DNA of 64,000 nucleotides, taken from contig NZ_CP050137.1 in assembly GCF_013344685.1 (NCBI RefSeq), positions 3,713,001-3,777,000 of the forward strand, in the 5' to 3' direction. Every line of letters starts with the position of its first letter. Positions within the stretch are counted from its first letter, which is position 1. This document shows positions 16,179 to 25,903 of the stretch, one piece after another. The DNA comes from Sphingomonas sp. CL5.1. Its GTDB lineage: Bacteria; Pseudomonadota; Alphaproteobacteria; Sphingomonadales; Sphingomonadaceae. Under the pieces are notes generated by a model. The model saw only the letters and a list, made by a program, of their open reading frames with translations. It was not told the DNA's origin and made no database searches. The translations under genes and the position numbers were made by a program.

Positions 16179-17672
16179 ATGGCGGACTGGTCGACGATCG
16201 AGGCATTGCCGCAGACGAAGCTCATGCAGTTGTTCGCCAGCGACGCCGGGCGGCTGAAGCGCTTCTCGCTCGACGTGGCGGGCATCCATTTCGATTTCTC
16301 CAAGACGCACCTGACGGCCGAGATGGTGAAAGCGTTCGAGGCGCTGGCCAAGGCGAGCGACCTTGCCGGCAAGCGCGAGGCGATGTTCGGCGGCGCCAAC
16401 ATCAACGTCACCGAGGATCGTCCGGTCGAGCATACCGCCGAGCGCGGGGAAGGCACGCCGGAGAGCGTCAACCGCGCGCGCGGCTATCACGCGCGGATGC
16501 GGGCGCTGATCGACGCGATCGAGGCCGATGCCTTCGGCCCGATTCGGCACATCCTGCACGTCGGCATCGGCGGATCGGCGCTGGGGCCGCACCTGCTGGT
16601 CGATGCCCTGGGGCGCGATTCGGACCGGTATGACGTGGCGATCGTCTCCAATGTCGACGGCATGGCGCTGGAGGACGTGTTCAACCGCTTCGATCCCGGC
16701 GCGACCCTGCTGGTCGTCGCCTCCAAGACCTTCACCACCACCGAGACGATGATGAACGCCGACAGCGTGATCGGCTGGATGACCGAGCACGGCGTCGAAG
16801 ACCCCTATGGCCGCGTCGTCGCGCTGACCGCCAGCCCGGACAAGGCGATCGAATGGGGCGTGGACGAGACGCGCGTGCTGCCGTTCAGCGAGGGCGTCGG
16901 CGGGCGTTATTCATTATGGTCGTCGATCGGCTTCCCGGCGGCGATCAAGCTCGGCTGGGACCAGTTCGAGGAGTTGCTGGAAGGCGCGGCGGAGATGGAC
17001 CGCCACTTCCGCCTCTCGGCCCTCCACGAGAACGCCCCCGCCCTCGCCGCCTTCGCCGACCTTTACTACACGCAGGTCCGCCGCGCCGAGACCCGCGCGC
17101 CCTTCGCCTATGACGAGCGGCTGCGGCTGCTGCCGAGCTATCTCCAGCAGCTCGAGATGGAGTCGAACGGCAAGGGCGTGACGCGTCAGGGCAAGCCGGT
17201 GACATACCCCACCGCCGCGATCACCTGGGGCGGGGTCGGCACCGACGCGCAGCACGCGGTGTTCCAGCTCCTGCATCAGGGCACGCACCTCGTCCCGGTC
17301 GAGTTCCTCTGCGTGATCGAGCAGGGCGACACCCTGCCGGAGGATCATCACCGGATGCTGCTGCTCAACGCCTTCGCGCAGGGCGCGGCGTTGATGAAGG
17401 GCAAGGAGAACCCGGACGATCCGGCGCGCGCCTATCCCGGCGACCGGCCTTCCTCGACATTGCTGCTCGATCAGCTCGACGCGCGGACGCTTGGCGCGCT
17501 GATCGCCTTCTACGAGCATCGCGTGTTCGTGAACGGCGTGCTGCTCGACATCAATTCCTTCGACCAGTTCGGCGTCGAGCTGGGCAAGGAAATGGCGAAG
17601 GCGGCCGCCAAGGGCGGCGGGGAGTTCGATCCGTCCACCGACGACCTGATCCGCCGCGCCGGGCTGGGCTGA
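16179..17672 (+). CDS. pgi: Glucose-6-phosphate isomerase
   Basis: A 497-aa phosphoglucose isomerase interconverting glucose-6-phosphate and fructose-6-phosphate. Family signatures: the sugar-binding loop HVGIGGSALGP, the first PGI signature around VASKTFTTTETMMNA, GGRYSLWSSIGFPAAIKLG, and the late LLDQLDARTLGALIAFYEHRVFVNGVLLDINSFDQFGVELGK region with the second signature. ATG 16179 follows ACAGGAAACGGAAC. A longer open frame to 14784 is antisense to rnc and lepB and was discarded. It is slightly shorter than E. coli Pgi (549 aa), as usual for the alphaproteobacterial form. Confidence 0.97.
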   Translation: MADWSTIEALPQTKLMQLFASDAGRLKRFSLDVAGIHFDFSKTHLTAEMVKAFEALAKASDLAGKREAMFGGANINVTEDRPVEHTAERGEGTPESVNRARGYHARMRALIDAIEADAFGPIRHILHVGIGGSALGPHLLVDALGRDSDRYDVAIVSNVDGMALEDVFNRFDPGATLLVVASKTFTTTETMMNADSVIGWMTEHGVEDPYGRVVALTASPDKAIEWGVDETRVLPFSEGVGGRYSLWSSIGFPAAIKLGWDQFEELLEGAAEMDRHFRLSALHENAPALAAFADLYYTQVRRAETRAPFAYDERLRLLPSYLQQLEMESNGKGVTRQGKPVTYPTAAITWGGVGTDAQHAVFQLLHQGTHLVPVEFLCVIEQGDTLPEDHHRMLLLNAFAQGAALMKGKENPDDPARAYPGDRPSSTLLLDQLDARTLGALIAFYEHRVFVNGVLLDINSFDQFGVELGKEMAKAAAKGGGEFDPSTDDLIRRAGLG

Positions 17673-17767
17673 ACGACCGGGCGTCTCACTGTAATCGGCA
17701 TTTCCGCACTTCCGCGCGGCGCCTCGCCCCCATATTGCGGCGGCAGGCATCGCGCGGAGTGAGATAC

Positions 17768-19117
17768 ATGGCCGATTACGACTACGACCTCATCACCATC
17801 GGCGCCGGCAGCGGCGGCACGCGCGCCAGCCGGGTCGCGGCGGCGCATGGCGCGCGGGTGATGGTGGCGGAGGAATATCGCGTCGGCGGCACCTGCGTCA
17901 TCCGCGGCTGCGTGCCCAAGAAGCTGCTCGTCTATGGCGCGCATTTCGCCGAGGACCTGAAGGACGCGCGCCGCTTCGGCTGGCAGGTGCCGGGCGACTG
18001 CGCGTTCGACTGGAAGACGTTGCAGGCCAATGTCCTCGCCGAGGTCGACAGGATCAACGGCGCCTATACCAGCACGCTCGAAACCAACGGCGTGGAGATC
18101 GTCCACCAGCGGGTCACCGTCACCGGCCCGAATGAGGTTACGCTGGCCGACGGCACGAAGAAGACCGCCGGAACGATCCTGATCGCCACCGGCGCGCGGC
18201 CGCACGTTCCCGATTGCCCCGGCCATGAGCATGGCATCACCTCCAACGAGGTGTTCCATCTGGAGGCGATCCCGAAGCGCGTGCTGATCGCCGGCGCGGG
18301 CTATATCGCCAATGAGTTCGCGGGCATCTTCCACCAGTTCGGCGCGCATGTGATCGTGATGAACCGCAGCAAGGAGATCCTGCGCGGCTACGACCAGCAG
18401 ATCCGCGACCGGCTGCTCCAGATCAGCCTGATGAAGGGAATGGAATTCCGCTTCGACGCGAAATTCGAGAAGATCGTGAAGAACGACGACGGATCGCTCA
18501 CCGTCCACATGTCCGGCCACGAGCCGGCGACGGTGGATTGCGTGATGTTCGCCACCGGCCGCCTGCCCAACACCGAGGGGCTGGGGCTGGAGAATGCGGG
18601 CGTTGAGCTGGACGACAACGGCGCGGTGAAGGTCGATGCGGACAACCGCACCACCTGCCCCTCGATCTACGCGGTGGGCGACGTCATCAACCGCATCCAG
18701 CTCACCCCGGTGGCGATCCGCGAGGGACAGGCGTTCGCCGAGAACCTGTTCGGCGGCGGCCACGTGACGGTCGAATACGATAACGTCCCCAACGCCTGCT
18801 TCAGCCACCCGCCGATCGCCGGCGTCGGCATGACCGAGGCGGAGGCACGGCGGAAGCTGGGTTCGGTGAAGATCTATTCCTCCGATTTCCGCCCGATGAA
18901 GAACGTCCTCGCCGGCCGCGACGAGCGCGCGCTCTACAAGATGGTGTGCGAGGCGGAGACCGATCGCGTGGTCGGCATCCACATGATCGGGCCGGACGTG
19001 GCGGAGATCATCCAGACGGCGGCGGTGGCGGTGAAGGCCGGGCTGACCAAGGCGCAGTTCGATGCGACCGTCGCGCTCCACCCGACGATGGCCGAGGAGC
19101 TGGTGCTGCTGAAATAG
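17768..19117 (+). CDS. gor: Glutathione-disulfide reductase
   Basis: A 449-aa pyridine nucleotide-disulfide oxidoreductase with FAD motif [12 protein letters not shown] and a redox-active disulfide Cys43/Cys48 in GGTCVIRGCVPKKLLVYG. The CVIRGC spacing with PKKL separates glutathione reductases from lipoamide dehydrogenases. The NADPH-binding motif is AGAGYIANEFAGIF, and the active-site His is in the C-terminal ATVALHPTMAEE. It regenerates reduced glutathione in the cytosol. ATG 17768 has GGAG about 8 nt upstream. lpdA, a paralogue of the same fold, follows 76 bp later. Confidence 0.96.
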   Translation: MADYDYDLITIGAGSGGTRASRVAAAHGARVMVAEEYRVGGTCVIRGCVPKKLLVYGAHFAEDLKDARRFGWQVPGDCAFDWKTLQANVLAEVDRINGAYTSTLETNGVEIVHQRVTVTGPNEVTLADGTKKTAGTILIATGARPHVPDCPGHEHGITSNEVFHLEAIPKRVLIAGAGYIANEFAGIFHQFGAHVIVMNRSKEILRGYDQQIRDRLLQISLMKGMEFRFDAKFEKIVKNDDGSLTVHMSGHEPATVDCVMFATGRLPNTEGLGLENAGVELDDNGAVKVDADNRTTCPSIYAVGDVINRIQLTPVAIREGQAFAENLFGGGHVTVEYDNVPNACFSHPPIAGVGMTEAEARRKLGSVKIYSSDFRPMKNVLAGRDERALYKMVCEAETDRVVGIHMIGPDVAEIIQTAAVAVKAGLTKAQFDATVALHPTMAEELVLLK

Positions 19118-19193
19118 GGCACGCGGGCTTGTCTCCATGCCCCAACGGTCTATTGCGCACCGCAACCCCCGATAGCGAAGAAGCGAGCGATTC

Positions 19194-20588
19194 ATGGCTG
19201 ACGAATTCGACTTTGACGTGCTGGTGATCGGCGCAGGCCCCGGCGGCTATGTCGCGGCGATCCGCGCGGCGCAGCTCGGCCTGAAGACCGCCTGCGCCGA
19301 ATCGCGCGAGACGCTCGGCGGCACCTGCCTCAACGTCGGCTGCATCCCGTCGAAGGCGATGCTCCATGCGTCGGAATATTATGACGCGGCGGCCAATGGC
19401 GCCTTCGCCAAGCTCGGCATCAAGGTGACGCCGGAGCTGGACCTCGATACGATGCACGGCCAGCGCAAGGACGCCGTGAAGCAGCTCACCGGCGGGATCG
19501 AATTCCTGTTCAAGAAGAACAAGGTGACGTGGCTCAAGGGCCGCGCCTCGTTCGAGGACGCGCATCGCGTGAAGGTCGGCGACCAGACCGTCACCGCGAA
19601 GAACGTCATCATCGCCACCGGCTCGTCCGTCACGCCGCTGCCGGGCGTGGAGATCGACCAGAAGGTCGTGGTGGATTCGACCGGCGCGCTGGAGCTGCCG
19701 AAGGTGCCGGAGCATATGGTCGTCATCGGCGGCGGCGTGATCGGGCTGGAGCTTGGCAGCGTGTGGCGGCGGCTTGGCGCGAAGGTCACCTGCGTCGAGT
19801 TCCTCGACCAGATCCTGCCCGGCTTCGACGGGGAAGTGCGCAAGGAAGCCAACAAGATATTCAAGAAGCAGGGCATCGAGTTCCGCCTCGGCACCAAGGT
19901 GACCGGCGTAAAGGTCGATGGCGGCAAGGCCACGCTGACGCTGGAGCCGGCCGCCGGCGGCGCGGCGACCACGCTGGAGGCGGATTGCGTGCTGGTGTCG
20001 ATCGGCCGCAAGCCGAACACCGATGGCCTCGGGCTGGACAGGATCGGCCTCGCCACCAACCAGCGCGGCCAGATCGAGACCGATCACGACTTCCGCACGG
20101 CGGTTGCCGGCGTGTGGGCGATCGGCGACGTCATCCCCGGCCCGATGCTGGCGCACAAGGCGGAGGACGAGGGCATCGCCGTCGCGGAGAATATCGCGGG
20201 CCAGCACGGCATCGTGAACCACGACGTGATCCCGTCAGTGGTCTATACGTGGCCGGAGATCGCCGGCGTCGGCCTCACCGAGGAAGCGGCGAAGCAGCGC
20301 GGTGAGGTGAAGGTCGGCAAGTTCCCGATGCTCGCCAACAGCCGCGCCAAGACCAACCACGAGCCTGACGGCTTCGTGAAGGTGATCGCGGACGCCAGGA
20401 CCGACCGCGTGCTCGGCGTGTGGATCATCGCTTCGGTCGCCGGCACGATGATCGCGCAGGCCGCGCAGGCGATGGAGTTCGGCGCGACCAGCGAGGATAT
20501 CGCCTACACCTGCCACGCCCACCCCACTCACAGCGAGGCGATCAAGGAAGCGGCGATGGCGGTGACGGGCAAGCCGATCCACATCTGA
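19194..20588 (+). CDS. lpdA: Dihydrolipoyl dehydrogenase
   Basis: A 464-aa E3 subunit of 2-oxoacid dehydrogenase complexes. FAD motif VIGAGPGGYVAAIRAAQLG, redox disulfide Cys45/Cys50 in GGTCLNVGCIPSKAML, NAD motif VIGGGVIGLELGSVWRRLG, and the C-terminal active-site His in CHAHPTHSEAIKEAA. It reoxidises dihydrolipoamide of pyruvate or 2-oxoglutarate dehydrogenase. No E1 or E2 gene is adjacent. A hairpin follows 9 bp after the stop. Confidence 0.97.
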   Translation: MADEFDFDVLVIGAGPGGYVAAIRAAQLGLKTACAESRETLGGTCLNVGCIPSKAMLHASEYYDAAANGAFAKLGIKVTPELDLDTMHGQRKDAVKQLTGGIEFLFKKNKVTWLKGRASFEDAHRVKVGDQTVTAKNVIIATGSSVTPLPGVEIDQKVVVDSTGALELPKVPEHMVVIGGGVIGLELGSVWRRLGAKVTCVEFLDQILPGFDGEVRKEANKIFKKQGIEFRLGTKVTGVKVDGGKATLTLEPAAGGAATTLEADCVLVSIGRKPNTDGLGLDRIGLATNQRGQIETDHDFRTAVAGVWAIGDVIPGPMLAHKAEDEGIAVAENIAGQHGIVNHDVIPSVVYTWPEIAGVGLTEEAAKQRGEVKVGKFPMLANSRAKTNHEPDGFVKVIADARTDRVLGVWIIASVAGTMIAQAAQAMEFGATSEDIAYTCHAHPTHSEAIKEAAMAVTGKPIHI

Positions 20589-20597
20589 CCGCGCCAA

Positions 20598-20618
20598 GCC
20601 GCAGCCAAAAGCTGCGGC
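20598..20618 (+). terminator. Hairpin after lpdA, possible terminator
   Basis: GCCGCAGC (20598-20605) and GCTGCGGC (20611-20618) form a perfect 8-bp stem with a CAAAA loop. No U-tract follows, so termination efficiency is doubtful. Confidence 0.5.
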
Positions 20619-20684
20619 GCCGCCCTGTCGGGGCCGGATCGACCGTCCGACGACGCGGCTCGGCGGCGGCGGGCCTCACTCTCC

Positions 20685-20710
20685 GTCACCCTGGCCTTAT
20701 GCGGGGTGAC
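20685..20710. repeat. Short inverted repeat between lpdA and the lipoprotein gene
   Basis: GTCACCC (20685-20691) and GGGTGAC (20704-20710) are perfect 7-bp arms around 12 nt. The rest of this 213-bp gap between convergent genes shows no gene that I can support. It may be a second terminator serving the minus-strand lipoprotein pair. Confidence 0.35.
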
Positions 20711-20801
20711 ATCCAGGCATAGCGCGGCGATTCCTTGCCCACGTTCCGACAGGAATCAGCGCTCCGACAGGCTCGGGACGAACGGGAAAAGCGCCGCCGG
20801 C

Positions 20802-21053
20802 TTAACGCGGGCGCTCCCCATATTCCCGCTCGCACTCCGCCGCGTCCGGGTACTTGCGGCAATATTCCTCACGCTTGCGCATCTTGCGCGCATATTTCCG
20901 ATCCGCCTCGGACGGGCTGGTCGTGCTCCAGTCGACCACCTTGCCGGCGGCTTTCACCGGGGCGGTGGCGACCGTGGCGACGGTGCGCACGCAGCCCGCC
21001 GTCGCCATCAGCGCGGCCGCCGCCAGCGCCATCCCCGCAACGCGACGCATCAT
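20802..21053 (-). CDS. Small predicted lipoprotein of unknown function
   Basis: An 83-aa protein with a lipoprotein signal: MMRRVAGMALAAAALMATAG followed by Cys21, which would be lipidated. The mature part of about 60 residues is short, rich in charged residues, and has two further cysteines (EEYCRKYP, AAECERE). No family is recognised. Its start overlaps the stop of the upstream glycerophosphodiesterase gene by 4 bp (ATGA), which supports it as a real, coupled gene. Location: periplasmic face of the inner membrane or the outer membrane. Confidence 0.68.
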   Translation of the reverse strand: MMRRVAGMALAAAALMATAGCVRTVATVATAPVKAAGKVVDWSTTSPSEADRKYARKMRKREEYCRKYPDAAECEREYGERPR

Positions 21054-22108
21054 TTCTTGCTCCGCTCCGCCTGCACCCGGTTGCGCGCGGCGACGCCGAT
21101 CGCGGGGAAATCGGTGAAGAAGCCGTCCAGCCCACGATACAGCGCGTCGGAAATCTCACCGTCCAGATCGCCATGCCCGCGCGGGTTCAACCCGTCGCGA
21201 TAGCCGGACGGCAGGAAATAATTCTCCGCGCGATAGGTCCAGGGATGGACGCGCAGCCCCGCCGCATGGGCGGCGCGGATCAGCCCGGTCGGCACTTTCC
21301 CGTCCCACAGCATCGCCTTGTTCGGCCCGATGCCGAAGGCATAGGTGGCGATGCCGCGCATCCCCTCCGGCGTCAGCATCTCGGCATAGCTCTGCGTGGC
21401 GCCGTCGGCAGGACCGCCCTCCTTGTCGACGAGCTGGATCAGCCGGATGCCGGTCAGCTTGTGGATGCGCTTCAGGTTGTCGACCTCGAACGACTGGATG
21501 AACACCGGCGCGTCAGGCGTGTTCCATCCCGCCGCCTGCAACTGGCGCACCAGCAATTCGTCGGTGGGGTGGCCGATCGAGGCGAAATAGGTCGGGTGCT
21601 TGGTCTCGGGATAGATGCCGACATGATGCCGTTTGGCCAGCGCGATGATCTCCGCCAGCGTGGGAATCTCAAACTTGCCGTCATATTGCCGATTGTCGGG
21701 GCGCAGGATCGGCAGGCGCTCCTTCGCGCGCAGCGTCTTCAACTCGGCCAGCGTGAAATCCTCGACGAACCAGCCGCTCACCTTCTGCCCGTCGATCGTC
21801 CTGGTCGTCCGCCGCGCGGCGAACTCCGGGTGGTCCGCGACATCGGTCGTCCCGGAAATCTCATTCTCGTGCCGCGCGACGAGCACATTGTCCTTCGTCG
21901 GCACGAGATCCGGCTCGATGAAGTCCGCCCCCTCCGCGATGGCAAACTCATAGGCGGCGAGCGTATGTTCCGGCCGCTCCCCGCTGGCGCCGCGATGGGC
22001 GATGACGATGGGGTCGGACAGCGGCGCGATCGACTCGGGCATCCGCCGATCCTGCCCGGTTCCACACGCCGACGCCAGCAAGGCCAGCGGGATTGCTATG
22101 GTTCGCAT
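21050..22108 (-). CDS. Glycerophosphodiester phosphodiesterase (lipoprotein)
   Basis: A 352-aa GDPD-family TIM-barrel enzyme that hydrolyses glycerophosphodiesters to glycerol-3-phosphate and an alcohol. The signal peptide MRTIAIPLALLASAC ends in a lipobox with Cys15. Catalytic His38 lies in AHRGASGERPEHT, with acidic metal ligands in IEPDLVPTKDNVLVARHE, which resembles GlpQ more than cytosolic UgpQ. Likely periplasmic, membrane-anchored, salvaging phospholipid breakdown products. ATG 22108 is chosen because the lipoprotein signal begins there. It precedes the small lipoprotein gene in a two-gene unit. Confidence 0.9.
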   Translation of the reverse strand: MRTIAIPLALLASACGTGQDRRMPESIAPLSDPIVIAHRGASGERPEHTLAAYEFAIAEGADFIEPDLVPTKDNVLVARHENEISGTTDVADHPEFAARRTTRTIDGQKVSGWFVEDFTLAELKTLRAKERLPILRPDNRQYDGKFEIPTLAEIIALAKRHHVGIYPETKHPTYFASIGHPTDELLVRQLQAAGWNTPDAPVFIQSFEVDNLKRIHKLTGIRLIQLVDKEGGPADGATQSYAEMLTPEGMRGIATYAFGIGPNKAMLWDGKVPTGLIRAAHAAGLRVHPWTYRAENYFLPSGYRDGLNPRGHGDLDGEISDALYRGLDGFFTDFPAIGVAARNRVQAERSKK

Positions 22109-22231
22109 GGACACCAACATGACAAGCCGCGTTACCCTGTCGGCAGACGGAGAGCGAGCCATGTATTTTACGATCAACGGGGCGCGATACGGGGCGAACG
22201 GCCCTTCGCCCGATATTCGATGGAGCGATCG

Positions 22232-22834
22232 ATGATCGCGGTCGAGAAGACTGTCCTCGTGCTGCTTGCCGCCGGAAAATCCAGGCGGTTCGGCGACGTC
22301 GGCAGCAAGCTGGACGAGATGTTCCTGTCCCGTCCGCTCGGCCTGCATGTCGCCGTGACGCTGGAGGATATCCCGTTCATGGAGCGGATCGCGATCGTCG
22401 ACGGGCTGAAGATCGATTACGCGCGGCATAACTTCACCGTCATCCACGACGAAAACCCGGAACGCGACATGGCCTCCGCCGTCCGGCTCGGCGTGGAAGC
22501 CGCCAGGTCGCACGGCGCGGAAGCTGTCATCATCGCGCTGGCGGACATGCCACGCGTGACGGCGACGCATATCTATCGTTTGCTCGACGCGGCGGACGGG
22601 CCGGAGGCGGTGGTCGCCTCCAGCAACGGGCGCCACCCCTCCCCGCCCGTCCTGTTCGGCGCGGCGCGGTTCGGCGAGGTGCTGGCGATCAGGGATGACA
22701 ATGACGCACGTGACATGATCCGCGCCGGCGTCCATGTCGTGGCCAACGAGCAGGAATTGATCGACGTGGACACGCGGGAGGAGCTGGAACAGCTCCGCGC
22801 GCTGGTCCACGCGCCGGAAGCGCGGCGGCGCTGA
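22232..22834 (+). CDS. Nucleotidyltransferase, MobA/MocA-like
   Basis: A 200-aa protein with the NTP-transferase Rossmann N-terminus VLVLLAAGKSRRFG and the lysine in SKLDEMF, as in molybdenum cofactor cytidylyl- or guanylyltransferases. ALADMPRVTATHIYRLL holds the metal-binding Asp. ATPase-like or CoxI-neighbour paralogues share this fold, and no molybdenum cofactor or molybdoenzyme gene is nearby, so the substrate is open. ATG 22232 has GGAG 6 nt upstream; an in-frame ATG lies 12 nt earlier. It is divergent from the GDPD gene and ends 6 bp from pccA. Confidence 0.78.
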   Translation: MIAVEKTVLVLLAAGKSRRFGDVGSKLDEMFLSRPLGLHVAVTLEDIPFMERIAIVDGLKIDYARHNFTVIHDENPERDMASAVRLGVEAARSHGAEAVIIALADMPRVTATHIYRLLDAADGPEAVVASSNGRHPSPPVLFGAARFGEVLAIRDDNDARDMIRAGVHVVANEQELIDVDTREELEQLRALVHAPEARRR

Positions 22835-22840
22835 GGCCGC

Positions 22841-24820
22841 TTATTCCAGCTCCAGGATCACCTGATCGACCGCGAGGCTTTCGCCGGTCGCTGCATTGAC
22901 CGCCTTCACCACCGCCGATTTCTCGGCGCGCAGGATGTTCTCCATCTTCATCGCCTCGACCACCGCGAGCGGCTGGCCCGCCTCCACCTTGTCGCCTTCC
23001 TTCACGTCGAGCCGGACGAGCAGGCCGGGCATCGGCGCGATCAGGAACTTCGACAGGTCCGGCGGCACCTTTTCCAGCAGGTGCCTCGCAAAAGGCGCGA
23101 TCCGCGCGGGCAGCACGCGCGCCTTGTGGCTCGCCCCGCGCGTGTTGAGCGTGAAGCCGGTGCGGGTGCGCGCGATCTTCACGGTCAGCGGCTTTTTGCC
23201 GTCGACGATCGCGGTGCGGTCGCCCGGCGCATAGTCGATCGCGCCGTCGAGCGGCTTGCCGTCGACCGTCACCTCGTCGCCATCCACCGTCACCGCATGG
23301 TCGCGCTTGTCGATCCGCACCACCCAGTCGGCCGGCGGATCGAGCGGACCGCCGAGCTGGCCGTCCACCGAGCGCGCGCGCTCCGCCCATGCCACCGCCG
23401 CAAAGGCCGCGACGCCCGCCAGCGTGCGCACCAGTTCCTGCGATGCCGGCGCGCCGTGGAAGCCTTCGGGATATTCCTCCGCGATGAACCCGGTGGTGAT
23501 GTTGCCCGAGCGGAAGCGCGGATGCTGCATCAGCGCCGAGACGAAATCGAGGTTGGTCCCCGGCCCCTCGATCTCGAACGCGTCGAGCGCGTCGATCTGG
23601 CGGTCGATCGCCTCCTCGCGCGTCTTGCCGTGGGTGATGAGCTTGGCGATCATCGGATCATAGAACATGCTCACCTCGCCACCCTCGCGCACGCCGTCGT
23701 CGACGCGCACGCCGTCGCTCTCCGCCGGCGGATTGTAGCGCACGAGGCGGCCGATCGAGGGCAGGAAGCCGCGATACGGGTCTTCAGCATAGACGCGGTT
23801 CTCGACCGACCAGCCGTTGATCTTCACGTCCTTCTGGCCGAACGACAGCTTCTCGCCCGCCGCGACGCGGATCATCTGCTCGACCAGATCGAGGCCAGTG
23901 ATCTCCTCCGTCACCGGATGCTCCACCTGAAGGCGGGTGTTCATCTCGAGGAAGTAGAAGCTCTCGCCCGTCTTGTCCGCGCCGGAGACGATCAGCTCCA
24001 CCGTGCCCGCGCTGTAATAGCCGACCGCCCGCGCCAGCGCGACCGCCTGCTCGCCCATCGCCTTGCGCATCTTCGGCGTGACGAACGGCGAGGGCGCTTC
24101 CTCCACCACCTTCTGGTGACGGCGTTGCACCGAGCATTCGCGCTCGTTGAGATAGACGATATTGCCGTGCTGGTCGCCCAGCACCTGGATCTCGATATGG
24201 CGCGGGCTTTCGATGAACTTCTCGATGAACACGCGATCGTCGCCGAAGGAGGCCAGCCCCTCGCGCTTGGTCGCCTCGAAGCCCTCGCGCACGTCCTGCT
24301 CGCTCCACGCGAGGCGCATCCCCTTGCCGCCGCCGCCCGCGCTCGCCTTCATCATCACCGGGAAGCCGATGTCCTTCGCGATCTTCACCGCCTCCTCGGT
24401 ATCCGCGATCTCGCCGAGATAGCCGGGGACGACATTGACGCCCGCCGCCTTGGCGAGCTTCTTCGATTCGATCTTGTCGCCCATCGCGGCGATCGCTTTC
24501 GGGGGAGGTCCGACGAAGGCGATGCCCGCCTCGGCGCAGGCCCTGGCGAAGCTCTCGCGCTCGGAGAGGAAGCCATAGCCGGGGTGGATACAGTCCGCGC
24601 CGGTCGCCTTGGCGGCTTCGAGGATCAGGCCCGCCTTGAGATAGCTCTCCGCCGCCGGCGCCGGCCCGAGCCGCACCGCCTCGTCCGCCATCAGCACATG
24701 CGGCGCGCGCGCATCGGCGTCGGAATAGACCGCGACCGTCTTGAGGCCCATCTTCTTCGCCGTGCGGAACACCCGGCAAGCGATCTCGCCACGATTGGCG
24801 ACAAGGATTTTCTTGAACAT
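22841..24820 (-). CDS. pccA: Propionyl-CoA (acetyl-CoA type) carboxylase, biotin-containing alpha subunit
   Basis: A 659-aa protein joining biotin carboxylase and biotin carboxyl carrier. It begins MFKKILVANRGEIACRV; the ATP-grasp glycine loop is KASAGGGGKGMRLA; the biotinylated Lys625 lies in EAMKMENI near the C-terminus. A BT-type linker of about 150 residues lies between, as in PccA and MccA. With PccB it carboxylates propionyl-CoA to methylmalonyl-CoA. The neighbouring mcm and mce genes favour the propionyl over the methylcrotonyl assignment. ATG 24820 is preceded by GAGGAAG. It follows bioB by 78 bp and is the last gene of the block. Confidence 0.93.
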   Translation of the reverse strand: MFKKILVANRGEIACRVFRTAKKMGLKTVAVYSDADARAPHVLMADEAVRLGPAPAAESYLKAGLILEAAKATGADCIHPGYGFLSERESFARACAEAGIAFVGPPPKAIAAMGDKIESKKLAKAAGVNVVPGYLGEIADTEEAVKIAKDIGFPVMMKASAGGGGKGMRLAWSEQDVREGFEATKREGLASFGDDRVFIEKFIESPRHIEIQVLGDQHGNIVYLNERECSVQRRHQKVVEEAPSPFVTPKMRKAMGEQAVALARAVGYYSAGTVELIVSGADKTGESFYFLEMNTRLQVEHPVTEEITGLDLVEQMIRVAAGEKLSFGQKDVKINGWSVENRVYAEDPYRGFLPSIGRLVRYNPPAESDGVRVDDGVREGGEVSMFYDPMIAKLITHGKTREEAIDRQIDALDAFEIEGPGTNLDFVSALMQHPRFRSGNITTGFIAEEYPEGFHGAPASQELVRTLAGVAAFAAVAWAERARSVDGQLGGPLDPPADWVVRIDKRDHAVTVDGDEVTVDGKPLDGAIDYAPGDRTAIVDGKKPLTVKIARTRTGFTLNTRGASHKARVLPARIAPFARHLLEKVPPDLSKFLIAPMPGLLVRLDVKEGDKVEAGQPLAVVEAMKMENILRAEKSAVVKAVNAATGESLAVDQVILELE

Positions 24821-24898
24821 CAGCTTCCTCAATTCAATCGCCGGGCGCGAACACGCCGGAACAGAATGTAATCAATCGTTATGCCGGGTCCGGCGTGC

Positions 24899-25903
24899 TT
24901 ACTCAGCCGCCTCGCACACCGTCTGCCGCATCGGCTCCTCCGCCTCCATCGGCCGCACGCCGAGCTTCTCGAACAGCGCCGCGTCCGCGCTGTCGCCGCG
25001 GTTGCCGGTGGTCAGCAGCTTGTCGCCGGTGAAGATCGAGTTCGCGCCCGCCATGAAGCAGAGCGCCTGCGTCGCCTCCGACATGCTCTCGCGCCCCGCC
25101 GACAGCCGCACCATGCTCATCGGCATGGCGATGCGCGCCGCCGCCACGGTGCGGACGAACTCGATGTCGTCGATCTTGGCGAGCGGCGTGTCGGCGAGCA
25201 TGTCGCCCAGCACCGTGCCCTTCACCGGCACGAGCGCGTTGACCGGCACGCTCTCCGGGTGGCGCGGCAAGGTGGCGAGCGCGTGGATGAAGCCGACGCG
25301 ATCCTCGCGCGTCTCGCCCATGCCGACGATCCCGCCGCAGCACACGTTGATCCCCGCCTCCCGCACATGCCCCAGCGTGTCGAGCCGCTCGGCGAAGGTG
25401 CGGGTGGTGATGACCTCGCCGTAACGCTCCGGCGAGGTGTCGATGTTGTGGTTGTAGTAATCGAGGCCCGCGTCGGCGAGCTGGCGCGCCTGATCGGGGG
25501 TGAGCATCCCCAGCGTCATGCAGGTTTCCATGCCCATCTCGCGCACGCCCCTCACCATCTCGACGATGGCGGGCATGTCGCGGTCCTTGGGGTTGCGCCA
25601 CGCCGCGCCCATGCAGAAGCGCTGCGAGCCGCTGTCCTTCGCCTGCGCCGCCATCTGGAGCACGGCCCGCACGTCCATCAGCCTGGTCGCCTTCACGCCG
25701 GTTTCGGCATGGGCGGATTGCGAGCAATAGCCGCAATCCTCCGGGCAGCCGCCGGTCTTGATCGACAGCAGGGTGCACATCTGCACCTCGTTCGCGGCGT
25801 GATGCGCGCGATGCACCGTCTGCGCCTGATACATCAGTTCGCCGAACGGCAGGTCGAACAGTTCCGCGATCTCGGCGCGGGTCCAGTCGTTGCGGGTGGT
25901 CAT
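24899..25903 (-). CDS. bioB: Biotin synthase
   Basis: A 334-aa radical SAM enzyme that inserts sulfur into dethiobiotin. The [4Fe-4S] cysteines are Cys53, Cys57 and Cys60 in [15 protein letters not shown], and the BioB-specific region [20 protein letters not shown] is present, as is [10 protein letters not shown]. No other bio gene is in the window. It stands in the propionyl-CoA operon immediately before pccA, the gene for a biotinylated protein, with its ATG overlapping the metY stop by 4 bp. Supply of cofactor to the carboxylase is a reasonable inference. Confidence 0.96.
   Translation of the reverse strand: MTTRNDWTRAEIAELFDLPFGELMYQAQTVHRAHHAANEVQMCTLLSIKTGGCPEDCGYCSQSAHAETGVKATRLMDVRAVLQMAAQAKDSGSQRFCMGAAWRNPKDRDMPAIVEMVRGVREMGMETCMTLGMLTPDQARQLADAGLDYYNHNIDTSPERYGEVITTRTFAERLDTLGHVREAGINVCCGGIVGMGETREDRVGFIHALATLPRHPESVPVNALVPVKGTVLGDMLADTPLAKIDDIEFVRTVAAARIAMPMSMVRLSAGRESMSEATQALCFMAGANSIFTGDKLLTTGNRGDSADAALFEKLGVRPMEAEEPMRQTVCEAAE

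Noticed and set aside
14784..17672. Open frame of 962 codons that would make a giant Pgi with an N-terminal extension
   Set aside because: The first 465 codons are antisense to rnc and lepB; the Pgi family N-terminus and a good ribosome-binding site are at 16179.
23081..24871. Long plus-strand frame opposite pccA
   Set aside because: Antisense shadow of pccA with typical high-GC codon mirror composition.
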